Of a stretch of 64,000 bases of DNA, positions 48,677-57,045 are shown piece after piece. Origin of the DNA: Collinsella aerofaciens (GTDB taxonomy: Bacteria > Actinomycetota > Coriobacteriia > Coriobacteriales > Coriobacteriaceae); assembly GCF_901212495.1 (NCBI RefSeq), contig NZ_CAAKNY010000017.1:12221-76220 (forward strand), written 5' to 3'. Numbering within the stretch: position 1 is the stretch's first letter; every line of letters starts with the position of its first letter. Below the pieces are notes generated by a model. The model was not told where the DNA came from and did not search any database. It saw only the letters and a program-made list of their open reading frames with translations. Both the position numbers and the translations under genes were made by a program.

Positions 48677-49528
48677 TCATCTTTCCTGTTTCTCGATGTA
48701 GTTTTGCTTAATGACATGCTTCGCCCGCTCGTAGTCGCTGGCAACGTAAGCAGCGTACAGGGCATCGACAACCATAAGCTGGGCCATACGCGAAGCCATG
48801 GCACCGCTGCGGACCAAGGGCTCACTCGCGGCGACGCCGAGCACGGCATCGGCCATGGTGGCAAGCTTGGACGATCCATCTACTTTGGTCACGGCCACAA
48901 CGGGGCAGTTGTGACGTTGAGCCTCGACGGTGCAGTCCAGCACCTCTCGCGTCAAGCCCGAGTAGCTAAAGGCGATTGCCATATCGCCCTCATGCATGTT
49001 CTTGGCACACAGAAGCTGATCATGCCAGTCGTCGTACAGATGGCACACTTTGTCAACACGCATGAGCTTTTGCGCCAGATCGTGCGCGACCAAACGAGAG
49101 GCACCGATACCGAACAGATTGACCGCGCGTGCCCGCTTAAGATGGGCCGCGCATCGCTCCAAGACGCTGTAATCGAGCGTTCGCGCCGTCGCCTCGATCG
49201 TGCGCACGTTGCTTTTCATCACCTTCCCCACGATACGTTCGACGCCGTCGTCCATGGAGATGTCCTCGAGGGCAACGTCTTTCTTATCACCCAAGAGCGC
49301 CAGTTCGGCGATCAGTTCGCGCTGGAACTCCTTGTAACCCGCAAAACCCAAGCGCTTGCAAAAGCGCAAAATGCTCGAGGGCGAGGAGAACGTGGCATCG
49401 GCAAGACCGCGGACGGACAGCCCGACCACCTCGTGCGGATGAGCGCTTACGTATGCGATGACATTGCGTTCCGCCGGGCTCGCGCTGAGCTCACGTTCAC
49501 GAAGCCGCAAAAGCAATCCGTTTGCCAT
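48677..49528 (-). CDS. murR: RpiR-family regulator of MurNAc genes
   Basis: 283 aa: an N-terminal RpiR helix-turn-helix (VIAYVSAHPHEVVGLSVRGLADA...SSILRFCKRLGF) and a C-terminal SIS sugar-phosphate sensor (LFGIGASRLVAHDLAQKL; AFSYSGLTREVLD). MurNAc-6P is the expected effector from the operon context. The ATG at 49528 follows GGAGG. It heads the operon murR-murQ-murP-mupG. Confidence 0.88.
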   Translation of the reverse strand: MANGLLLRLRERELSASPAERNVIAYVSAHPHEVVGLSVRGLADATFSSPSSILRFCKRLGFAGYKEFQRELIAELALLGDKKDVALEDISMDDGVERIVGKVMKSNVRTIEATARTLDYSVLERCAAHLKRARAVNLFGIGASRLVAHDLAQKLMRVDKVCHLYDDWHDQLLCAKNMHEGDMAIAFSYSGLTREVLDCTVEAQRHNCPVVAVTKVDGSSKLATMADAVLGVAASEPLVRSGAMASRMAQLMVVDALYAAYVASDYERAKHVIKQNYIEKQER

Positions 49529-49573
49529 CTCAAACACCTCCGTTGAGAAGAATTAAAGACCAACGAACGATTC

Positions 49574-49602
49574 GTACCGGATATAAACAGCTTTTACGGT
49601 AC
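49574..49602 (-). promoter_or_regulatory. Candidate MurR operator upstream of murR
   Basis: GTACCG (49574-49579) and CGGTAC (49597-49602) form an inverted repeat with a 17-bp AT-rich centre, 45-75 bp upstream of the murR start. It is the only clear dyad in the promoter region. Confidence 0.45.
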
Positions 49603-49624
49603 ATTGTGCCGCATCGTGGCGCAC

Positions 49625-49651
49625 AAAGGGCGAGCGTTCTACCGCTCGCCC
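49625..49651 (-). terminator. Terminator of the VanZ-like gene
   Basis: GGGCGAGCG (49628-49636) pairs with CGCTCGCCC (49643-49651); on the minus strand TTTG follows. It lies ~80 bp after the VanZ-like stop and just upstream of the mur promoter region. Confidence 0.8.
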
Positions 49652-49732
49652 CTCAAATCCGACCGCTCGGAAATACGCGCGACACAAAATAATTCAACGA
49701 GGTCGCATGATCAGAAACGGGTTTGTTACCGG

Positions 49733-50308
49733 TTAGCGCCTCGCATGGGCGCCGATGGGGCGCGTCACGTGGTGCACCCATGCGGAGACCAGCAATACCA
49801 ACAGCATGGCGGTGACATAGCCCGCGGCATCGAAGCCCAGGTCGATCATGTCGAAATGACGACCAGGAACAAAGATCTTGTGCACTTGGTCACCGACAGA
49901 GCAGACGGCGCAAAAGAGCGCAGCGAGTACGTACCGGAATCGCGCGCATGGCAGGCGCTCGCCCAGGCATGCCACGGTCGCCGAAGCTAACAGTCCGACA
50001 AAGAAGAACTCAACGGTATGTGCGACGCGACGAATGTTGGCACCCATCCACAGACGAACGGGCGCAAGCGGGTCGGGATGAACGGTGGCAGTCGTTGAAT
50101 CCGCGCCCTCGACGGCATCCCCCGCCTGGGACTCCTGCGCGGCGTCGGGCCGCACGTCCGCGGCCCGTCCCTCCACCACGCGCGCAGTGGACTCGCTGAG
50201 CGACGACGTCTGCTCCACGTTTTGCTCCGTCAGTATCCAAATACTTGTCAGCGTCACGACCAGCAGGACAACCGAAATCCATCCGACTATGTGCTTCACA
50301 CGCGCCAA
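49733..50308 (-). CDS. VanZ-like membrane protein
   Basis: 191 aa. An N-terminal membrane segment is followed by a ~60-residue hydrophilic Ala/Glu-rich stretch, then the VanZ core (RRVAHTVEFFFVGLL, KIFVPGRHFDMIDLGFDAAG) with three more segments. VanZ-family proteins are linked to glycopeptide tolerance in some hosts, but a lone member with no van cluster does not imply resistance. The long outer loop between segments 1 and 2 is unusual for VanZ. Confidence 0.82.
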   Translation of the reverse strand: MARVKHIVGWISVVLLVVTLTSIWILTEQNVEQTSSLSESTARVVEGRAADVRPDAAQESQAGDAVEGADSTTATVHPDPLAPVRLWMGANIRRVAHTVEFFFVGLLASATVACLGERLPCARFRYVLAALFCAVCSVGDQVHKIFVPGRHFDMIDLGFDAAGYVTAMLLVLLVSAWVHHVTRPIGAHARR

Positions 50309-50419
50309 GGGCTAACCTCCGTCATTTTTTGAGCAGCAGCGAGTGTACCCCCAAATGCAGTTGTCTCTGTAGCGAAATCCAAAATGTTCGAATTGGGGTG
50401 CCAAAGGGCCGTGGCGCCC

Positions 50420-51025
50420 CTACTCCATCTCGCGCATCCAGCGATCGAAGGTCCCCACGCACACGCCTAGCCGCTTTGCCGCCTGACTCCGCGTGATATC
50501 ACCCGCCTCATAGGTAACGCGCACCAGATCGAATTGCGGAGGACAGGGCTTGCGGGGCCGGCCAAAGCGCACGCCGCGCGCTCGCGCCGCCGCAATGCCC
50601 TCGGCTTGGCGCCGATGAATGTTCTCGCGCTCCACCTGCGCCACATAGCTCAGCAGCTGCAAAACAATATCGGCAATCAAGGCACTCGTCACGTCTGACC
50701 CACCACAGTCTCTGGCGCGCGTGTCGAGCAATGGCATGTCCAGCACCACGATGGCGGCGCCGAGCTCTTTGGTTATGCACCGCCATTCCTCGAGGATCTC
50801 GCTGTAGTTACGGCCCAGCCGGTCAATGGAAAGTACCACCAGCACATCACCGGAATCCAACGCGCACAGCAGCTCGCGATACCGCGGTCGATCGAAGTCC
50901 TTGCCGCTCGCATGATCGGCAAAGATATTCGCCGGTTCCACGCCATAGGCGCCCAGCGCATCCAGCTGCCGATTCAGATTCTGATCACGCGAGCTCACCC
51001 GCGCATACCCGTACACCGTTGTCAT
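50420..51025 (-). CDS. Serine recombinase (resolvase/invertase family)
   Basis: 201 aa. Catalytic Ser11 lies in YGYARVSSRDQN, with the expected arginines in SIDRLGRNYSEI and the E-helix (VAQVERENIHRRQAEGIAAA). A C-terminal Hin-type helix-turn-helix (ITRSQAAKRLGVCVGTFDRWM) binds DNA. The ATG at 51025 follows GGGATGAG. No transposase or phage gene is near, so it is an orphan between the VanZ-like gene and rnr. It could resolve or invert a nearby segment; a repeat lies 20 bp upstream of its start. Confidence 0.9.
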   Translation of the reverse strand: MTTVYGYARVSSRDQNLNRQLDALGAYGVEPANIFADHASGKDFDRPRYRELLCALDSGDVLVVLSIDRLGRNYSEILEEWRCITKELGAAIVVLDMPLLDTRARDCGGSDVTSALIADIVLQLLSYVAQVERENIHRRQAEGIAAARARGVRFGRPRKPCPPQFDLVRVTYEAGDITRSQAAKRLGVCVGTFDRWMREME

Positions 51026-51044
51026 CTCATCCCCGCTCTCTCGT

Positions 51045-51083
51045 AAACCTCCCAAAAGGGAACAGGTTTATTTTGGTAGGTTT
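51045..51083. repeat. Dispersed palindrome, AAACCTGCCAAAA family, copy 1
   Basis: AAACCTCCCAAAA (51045-51057) and TTTTGGTAGGTTT (51071-51083) are complementary with one mismatch; the loop GGGAACAGGTTTA matches the loop of the copy at 63192-63228 almost exactly. It lies just upstream of the serine recombinase. Confidence 0.85.
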
Positions 51084-51143
51084 TATCTCCCCTATAGCAG
51101 GCGGAAGACGCAAGCGCACGAGCGGCAAGACGATTGATGCGCC

Positions 51144-51172
51144 ACAAAAAAGGCGGCCCCAAAAGACCGCCC
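51144..51172 (-). terminator. Terminator of rnr
   Basis: On the minus strand GGCGG and CCGCC close a short stem with T-rich loop and a perfect TTTTTT tail, 28 bp after the rnr stop. Confidence 0.85.
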
Positions 51173-51199
51173 CGTTCTCTATCAATCAGCAAATTCCGG

Positions 51200-53335
51200 C
51201 TAATGAATAAGCCTGAAATCCAAGTGCCCGCGCGTGGTGTTGACGCGCGAGACCTCGATGATCACGCGCTGCCCCAGCTCATAGCGAGTCCCCGTGTCGG
51301 CGCCCGTGAGCGTGAGCGCGTCCTCATCGAACTCGAGCCACTCGTTGCCCAGACTCTTGATCGAAACCAAACCCTCAACCTGTGTCAGATCCAGGCGCAC
51401 AAAAAGGCCCATGCTGCTGACCCACGAGATCGTTCCGGCGTAGCGCTCACCCAGGCGGTCCTCGTAGTACTGGGCGATCTTGATCTTTTGCGTCGCATGG
51501 CTGGCGGCGTCGGCCGCACGCTCGGCATCGCTGCACGCGCGGCAGATTTGCGGCAGGATGCGCGGCAGGGACTCGCGGCCCTTACCGATCAGCCGCGGCG
51601 TACGCACCAAGGCGTCCTTGCCGCCCAGCCGCTCGTAGGCCAGCTGCAGCTTGAGTACGCGATGCACCACCAGGTCGGAATAGCGGCGAATGGGACTCGT
51701 AAAGTGGCAATAGCACGGCGCGGCAAGTGCAAAGTGGCCCTCGTTGCGCGGCTTGTACAGTGCACGCTGCATACTGCGCAGCAGCAACGTGTTGACGAGC
51801 GGCGCGTTGGCCGTACCGGCTGCGGCATCAACCGCCGCCTGCAGCTCGTCGGGGCTTCCCAGAGCAATGCCTGCCGCGCGACGGTCATCGATGATACCCA
51901 GCTGTGCCAGCGCCACGGCGGCACCGTGCAGGCTGTCGGGGCTGGGATCGTCGTGCACGCGATAGCAGGCCTCGATATCGCGGTCGGCCAGCCACTCCGC
52001 CACGCACTCGTTGGCCAGCAGCATGGCTTCCTCAATCAGCGACGTGGCGCACGAGCGCTCACGGGCCACGATCTGCACGGGCACGCCATCCCTGTCCAAC
52101 AGCGCACGGATCTCGGCCGTATCAAAGTCGACCGAACCGCGCGCACGGCGAATACGACGGCGAAGCTCGGCGAGCTCGTTGGCGGCTACGAGGAAATCCC
52201 CCAAGTCGACGTTATAGCCGCGGGCGGTTTTCTCGCACGCAAGCCCGCGCTCGAGCGCTTCCTCGCGCGAGGCTTCAACCGCGGCAACATCCTCGGCGGC
52301 ACCCTCCAGCACCGAATACTCCACCGCACGGGCACGTACCAGCAGCGCCTCGGCACCGTCGTAGTCCATGCGCACGCGCGAGCGGATCACGCTGGGATAG
52401 GGATCGTAATGGCGCACGCGACCCTGCGCGTCGAGCTCAATGTCGACGGTAAACGCCAGGCGGTCCTCGTCGGGACGCAGCGAGCACAAATCGTTCGACA
52501 GGCGCTCGGGCAACATGGGCAGCACGCGATCGGCAAGATACACCGACGTCGTGCGATGGCGGGCCTCCAGATCGATATGTCCGTCCCAGGCGACATAGTG
52601 CGAAACGTCGGCAATATGGACACCCAGCTTGTAGCCACCCTCGGGCGTGCGCTTCAGCGAGATGGCGTCGTCAAAGTCGCGCGCGTCGACCGGGTCAATC
52701 GTAATGACAAAGCGGTCGCGCAGGTCTCGGCGAAGCGGGTCCTTGAGTGCCGAGGCCACATCGAGCGAAAGTGCCTCGGCGTCGGCTAGCGCGGCCTCGG
52801 GATACGTATCGGTATAGCCATAGCGCGCCATCACATACTGAACGCCCAAATCGGGCGCATCATCGCCGCCAATACGGCGCTCGATCGTCACGGTGCCCGA
52901 TTCCAGGCGCGTCGGATATGTCAGAATGCGAGCGACGACCGCATCACCCGGATGAACGCCCAAGCGCTCCGCCGAGGTGTCCTCCGGCAGAATAAAGAAA
53001 TCGGCCTTAAGGCGAGAGTCAAGCGAATCGATCACCCCGAGCGGGCCGGCGGTCTGGTACGTGCCCACCACACTCATGGCCGCACGCTCGACGACGCCCT
53101 CGATTACGGCGCGTCGCTCGCCATGTGGGCTGTTCTTAATGCTCACGGCAACGGTATCGCCGTCCATAATCTCGCGCTTGCCGCGGCCCATGACCTTGTA
53201 GTCGCCGTTTTCGGTTACAACGTAGGCACTATGCTCATGGAGCTGCACGCGTCCGGTCAGACTCGGGCGACGCTCGCTGCGCACCGGCCCGCGCTTATTG
53301 CGAGCTCCACGCTTATGCTTGTTATTGCGCCCCAT
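51200..53335 (-). CDS. rnr: Ribonuclease R
   Basis: 3'-to-5' exoribonuclease that degrades structured RNA and works with tmRNA-SmpB. The 711-aa protein has a basic N-terminus, cold-shock domains, the RNB catalytic site DPVDARDFDDAISL with its metal aspartates, HFTSPIRRYSDLVVHR, and a C-terminal S1 domain (GERYAGTISWVSSMGLFVRL). AGGAGGC precedes the ATG. Confidence 0.95.
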   Translation of the reverse strand: MGRNNKHKRGARNKRGPVRSERRPSLTGRVQLHEHSAYVVTENGDYKVMGRGKREIMDGDTVAVSIKNSPHGERRAVIEGVVERAAMSVVGTYQTAGPLGVIDSLDSRLKADFFILPEDTSAERLGVHPGDAVVARILTYPTRLESGTVTIERRIGGDDAPDLGVQYVMARYGYTDTYPEAALADAEALSLDVASALKDPLRRDLRDRFVITIDPVDARDFDDAISLKRTPEGGYKLGVHIADVSHYVAWDGHIDLEARHRTTSVYLADRVLPMLPERLSNDLCSLRPDEDRLAFTVDIELDAQGRVRHYDPYPSVIRSRVRMDYDGAEALLVRARAVEYSVLEGAAEDVAAVEASREEALERGLACEKTARGYNVDLGDFLVAANELAELRRRIRRARGSVDFDTAEIRALLDRDGVPVQIVARERSCATSLIEEAMLLANECVAEWLADRDIEACYRVHDDPSPDSLHGAAVALAQLGIIDDRRAAGIALGSPDELQAAVDAAAGTANAPLVNTLLLRSMQRALYKPRNEGHFALAAPCYCHFTSPIRRYSDLVVHRVLKLQLAYERLGGKDALVRTPRLIGKGRESLPRILPQICRACSDAERAADAASHATQKIKIAQYYEDRLGERYAGTISWVSSMGLFVRLDLTQVEGLVSIKSLGNEWLEFDEDALTLTGADTGTRYELGQRVIIEVSRVNTTRGHLDFRLIH

Positions 53336-53386
53336 GGCGCCTCCTTACTATCGATGGCCGTTTACACCCCAAGAGTCTACCCAAAT

Positions 53387-53470
53387 GATCCCGAGGGGAC
53401 GGCAGGATTGCGGGTCACATAGATAGACCAGCGCCACGATGATCCGCAATCCTGCCGTCCCCTCGGGATC
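53387..53470. repeat. Perfect 27-bp-arm palindrome, GATCC-GGGGACGG family, copy 3
   Basis: 53387-53413 and 53444-53470 are exact inverted copies with a 30-bp loop. The arms start GATCCCGAGGGGACGGCAGG. It adjoins the ftsX terminator. The family includes 25217-25291 and the half copy at 41130-41155. Confidence 0.92.
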
Positions 53471-53505
53471 AAAAAACGGGCCGCCCCCAAAAGAGACGAC
53501 CCGTT
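53471..53505 (-). terminator. Terminator of ftsEX
   Basis: On the minus strand AACGGG pairs with CCCGTT around a G/C-rich inner part and is followed by TTTT, 24 bp after the ftsX stop. Confidence 0.85.
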
Positions 53506-53528
53506 AAAGGAACGAATTCCAATCACGC

Positions 53529-54449
53529 CTACACGCGCAGATAGCGGCGCATGGCGATGGCGGAACCAAAGAGACCGATCAGCACGCCGACCAAAATCAG
53601 CGCGGCGTAGGTCACCAGGTAGTACTGTATCGGCAGCGCAAACGACATCCAGCCGATGCTCTCCTGCAGACGCGGAACCATCAGGTTGCGCAGCAGCTCC
53701 AGCACGCCGATGGAAAGCAGCGAGCCTAAGATGGCCTGCAGCACGCCCTCGGTAATGAACGGCCCGCGAATGAAGCCGTTGCTTGCGCCCACCAGACGCA
53801 TGATCGCGATCTCACGACGACGCGCCGTAATGGACAGGCGAATCGTGTTGTTAATGAAAATGAACGCGATAAAGGTCAGCAGGCCGACGAGCACCACAGC
53901 GGCGATACGGATGTAGTTCGTCACCTGGAACAGGCGGCTCACTTCCTCCTGGCCGTACAGAACGCTCGCGTTAACGTCGCCGTCATCCGCGATCTTCTGA
54001 AAATCGGCGTTCTTCTTGAGCTTCTGAGCCGTGCTCTCGACCTTGGACGGATCATCCATCTCGATGGCGAACGAAGCCGGCAGCGGGTTCTGACCGTCGA
54101 GCGCGCTCATGGTAGCGTCGGCGTTACCCGACATCTTGCTCGTGTACTCGGCCAGCGCGGCGTCCTTGTCCTTGTACGTCACGGACTTGACGTTGCTCCA
54201 CGTCTTGAGCTCGGCCTCAAAGGCCTGAACATCTGCCTGGTCGGCGTCATCGCTAATAAAGGCGTTGATGACGACCTGATCCTCGACGGTGCCGATCACG
54301 GAGTTCAGCATCGCGGAACCCATAATGAACAGGCCGATGATAAACAGCGAAAGGAAAATCGTGATGACGGCGCCGAGCGAGGTGGTCCAGTTACGGAAGA
54401 AGTGGCTGATTGCCTCTTTGAGCGAGTAGCCCACGTTAGTTGGTGCCAT
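53529..54449 (-). CDS. ftsX: Cell division ABC permease FtsX
   Basis: Controls peptidoglycan hydrolases at the septum with FtsE. The 306-aa protein has four membrane segments, one near residue 25-50 and three near the C-terminus, with a large outer loop between the first two (residues ~50-180), as FtsX requires. It overlaps the end of ftsE by 14 bp. Confidence 0.95.
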   Translation of the reverse strand: MAPTNVGYSLKEAISHFFRNWTTSLGAVITIFLSLFIIGLFIMGSAMLNSVIGTVEDQVVINAFISDDADQADVQAFEAELKTWSNVKSVTYKDKDAALAEYTSKMSGNADATMSALDGQNPLPASFAIEMDDPSKVESTAQKLKKNADFQKIADDGDVNASVLYGQEEVSRLFQVTNYIRIAAVVLVGLLTFIAFIFINNTIRLSITARRREIAIMRLVGASNGFIRGPFITEGVLQAILGSLLSIGVLELLRNLMVPRLQESIGWMSFALPIQYYLVTYAALILVGVLIGLFGSAIAMRRYLRV

Positions 54450-55656
54450 AGTTGCCGTAACCTCCCCTCTCCTGGTCGCGGATTACGTGGCCGCCCTCGA
54501 GGGCGATCACGCGACGGTGCATGCTATCGACCATCTCGCGGTCGTGCGTAGCGACGATCACGGTGGTACCGGTGCGGTTAATGCGCTCGAGCAGCTTCAT
54601 GATGCCCAGCGAAATCGCCGGGTCGAGGTTGCCCGTGGGCTCGTCGCAAATCAGCAGCGGCGGACGGTTGACCATAGCGCGGGCAACGGCCACGCGCTGT
54701 TGCTCGCCACCGGAAAGCTGATCGGGCAGCGAGTCCATCTGGTCGGCCAGACCGACCAGACGCAGCACCTCGGGCACCTGACTGCGAATGACGCCCTTGG
54801 GCTTACCGATGCACTGCAGGGCAAACGCCACGTTTTCGTAGGCGGTCTTCTGCGGCAGGAGCTTAAAGTCCTGGAACACGGCGCCAATCTGACGACGCAG
54901 GAACGGAACCTTGCGGTTCTTGATCTTCATGAGATCCTGGCCGGCGACCAAAATGCGGCCGCTGGTGGGCTTGACGTCGCGGTTGAGCGTCGAAAGCAGC
55001 GTGGTCTTACCCGAGCCGGAGTGACCGACCAAAAAGACGAACTCGCCCGGATAGATCTCGATGTTGATGTCGTCGAGTGCGGGCTTGTTGGGCTGCGCCG
55101 GATAGATCTTGGTGACGTGCTCCATAAGGATGACGGGCTCGACACCGGCCTGCTTGGCCATCTTTTTGCGGCTGGCCTGCGGGTCGATGGGCGCAAACAC
55201 CGACGTGAAGTCGGGGTTGTTGAGCGCGTTGTCGAGGCTTGCGACCTCGGCGGCCTGATCGCGCTCGACCACGGGAGCCGCAGGCTGCGTGGGGTCGGGA
55301 ATGCCGGCAAAAAGACCGGACTGCGCGGGCTGCGGCGCGGGAGCCGCAGGGGCCATGGGATCGGGGATGCCGGCCATGGTAGGCTGCGGCGTGGCGGCGC
55401 TCGTCTGAGGCTGAGCCACGCGGGCGGTCACCGTCTGAACGGGCTCAAAGCCAGCCGTGCCGGAAAGCGCAACATCGTTGTTGGGGTTGTAGGCAAGGGG
55501 ATCTGCCGCCGGCCGTGCCTGATCTGCCGGCTGTGCGGGGATCGGGCTAAACAGCTGATCCTCTGAATCCGGAGTGGCGAAACGACTGCCCGCGACGCTC
55601 GGCTGCGTCTTGGGGGCTTTATCGCCCGCACCGGAGGTACGGAAGTGGTTACCCAC
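54436..55656 (-). CDS. ftsE: FtsE ATPase with ~170-residue Pro/Ala-rich N-terminal extension
   Basis: The core (~173-406) is a standard FtsE: MEHVTKIYP, Walker A GHSGSGKT at 211-218, LSGGEQQR, LLICDEPTGNLDP. It is preceded by about 170 residues of low-complexity sequence rich in Pro, Ala, Gln and Asp with two AGIPDP repeats; normal FtsE begins at the core. The frame is continuous, with Met1 after GGAGCACC, and no better start appears before the core. The extension may tether FtsE or be regulated; its role is unknown. Confidence 0.92.
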   Translation of the reverse strand: MGNHFRTSGAGDKAPKTQPSVAGSRFATPDSEDQLFSPIPAQPADQARPAADPLAYNPNNDVALSGTAGFEPVQTVTARVAQPQTSAATPQPTMAGIPDPMAPAAPAPQPAQSGLFAGIPDPTQPAAPVVERDQAAEVASLDNALNNPDFTSVFAPIDPQASRKKMAKQAGVEPVILMEHVTKIYPAQPNKPALDDINIEIYPGEFVFLVGHSGSGKTTLLSTLNRDVKPTSGRILVAGQDLMKIKNRKVPFLRRQIGAVFQDFKLLPQKTAYENVAFALQCIGKPKGVIRSQVPEVLRLVGLADQMDSLPDQLSGGEQQRVAVARAMVNRPPLLICDEPTGNLDPAISLGIMKLLERINRTGTTVIVATHDREMVDSMHRRVIALEGGHVIRDQERGGYGNYGTN

Positions 55657-55760
55657 TGGTGCTCCTTATCGTCGTGCGTTTAAACTACATGAGCGCTTTG
55701 TATTTTAGCAGCATTAGCTTTGCTGCACATAAGAAGCATGGCGGGGTTTTGGGTCCCGTC

Positions 55761-55883
55761 GGCCGGGCACAGGGTTACCCTCCAAATCGTCCTCGGACAT
55801 GTCGGAAGCCCCGCTGCGCGCTTCGCGCTGCGGGGCTTCCTCCGTCCTGCGGAAAGATTTGGAGGGTAACCCTGTGCCCGGCC
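55761..55883. repeat. Giant nested palindrome (28-bp perfect outer arms)
   Basis: Outer arms 55761-55788 and 55856-55883 are exact inverted copies (GGCCGGGCACAGGGTTACCC...). Inside, GGAAGCCCCGC and GCGGGGCTTCC (55804-55840) form a second stem with GCGCG/CGCGC at its tip. It fills the middle of the 446-bp gene-free gap between ftsE and the transketolase genes; the rest of that gap shows only the terminator at 56024. Confidence 0.95.
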
Positions 55884-56023
55884 TGTGGCTACTCAGGGGC
55901 CGCCGCGTTTTTATTGGGTGCAGCAGCGCCATGCTTGGGGTTGGCTGAATTGCACTTTGTTGAGATGGGCCCGTTTCCCCAAGGGAACTATGCTTGGCAG
56001 GACTCTCATTTAAATTCAACATA

Positions 56024-56056
56024 AACAGGGGTTCCCTCTTCGGGGACGCCCCTGTT
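56024..56056 (-). terminator. Terminator of the split transketolase operon
   Basis: AACAGGGG (from 56056) and CCCCTGTT (to 56024) pair on the minus strand with an inner GTCCCC/GGGA part; the T-tail is weak (TTTATG). Confidence 0.65.
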
Positions 56057-56102
56057 CTAGCTTGGATGTGTTTGTTGAGACGATACTTTGCCTCGTCTTG
56101 TC

Positions 56103-57044
56103 CTAGGCCAAGAACTCCTTGGTGGTCGCCACGATGTTGGTGGCGTCCAGGCCGTACTTGTGCAGGAGTTCGGCACCCGGGCCGGACTCGCCGAAGGTAT
56201 CGTTGACGCCAATCTTCTTGAGCGGCGTCGGGCACTGCTCGCACAGGACATCGGCAACGGCGCTGCCCAGGCCACCGATCACGGAGTGCTCCTCGACGGT
56301 CACGACGTGGCCGGTCTTGGTGGCGCTCTTGACGATCAGGTCGGCATCGATGGGCTTAATGGTGTGCATGTTGATGACCTCGGCATCGATGCCCGCGGCA
56401 GCAAGCTGCTCAGCGGCCTCGAGCGCCTCGCCGACCATCAGGCCGCAGGCGATGATGGTGACGTCGGTGCCCTCGCGCATGACGATGCCACGGCCCAGCT
56501 CGAACTTGTAGGTCTCGGGATCGTTGATAACGGGCGAGGCCAGACGGGCAAAGCGCATGTACACGGGGCCATCGCACTCGTAAGCGGCGCGCGTCACGGC
56601 GCGGGCCTCGACGTCGTCGGCGGGAACAATCACGGTCATGCCGGGGATAACGCGCATCAGGGCGATATCCTCGCAGCACTGGTGCGTGGCGCCGTCCTCG
56701 CCCACCGAGATACCGGCGTGCGTGGCACCGATCTTAACGTTAAGGTGCGGATAGCCGATGGAGTTGCGGACCTGCTCAAAGGCGCGGCCGGCGGCGAACA
56801 TGGCAAAGGTGCTCGCGAAGGCGACGCGGCCGGTGGTCGCGATGCCAGCGGCAACACCCATCAGGTTGCTCTCGGCGATGCCCACATCGAAGAAGCGATC
56901 GGGGCAGGCGGCCTTAAACTTGCCGGTCTGCGTGGCGGCGGCCAGGTCGGCGTCGAGGACCACGAAGTCATCGTGCTCGTTGGCGAGCTCGACGAGGGCC
57001 TCGCCGTAGCTTACGCGCGTGGCGATTTTCTTGACGTCTGCCAT
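56103..57044 (-). CDS. Transketolase, C-terminal subunit
   Basis: A 313-aa pyrimidine-binding and C-terminal half of a two-gene transketolase (pentose phosphate pathway). Strings ATRVSYGEALVELA, CPDRFFDVGIAESNLMGVAAG and GATHAGISVGEDGATHQ mark the domain. The ATG at 57044 is 1 bp after the stop of the N-terminal subunit gene, giving tight coupling; upstream open frame is not used. Confidence 0.94.
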   Translation of the reverse strand: MADVKKIATRVSYGEALVELANEHDDFVVLDADLAAATQTGKFKAACPDRFFDVGIAESNLMGVAAGIATTGRVAFASTFAMFAAGRAFEQVRNSIGYPHLNVKIGATHAGISVGEDGATHQCCEDIALMRVIPGMTVIVPADDVEARAVTRAAYECDGPVYMRFARLASPVINDPETYKFELGRGIVMREGTDVTIIACGLMVGEALEAAEQLAAAGIDAEVINMHTIKPIDADLIVKSATKTGHVVTVEEHSVIGGLGSAVADVLCEQCPTPLKKIGVNDTFGESGPGAELLHKYGLDATNIVATTKEFLA

Positions 57045-57045
57045 C

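Noticed and set aside
49733..50308. Glycopeptide resistance locus
   Set aside because: A lone VanZ-like membrane protein without vanHAX or regulators does not support a resistance call.
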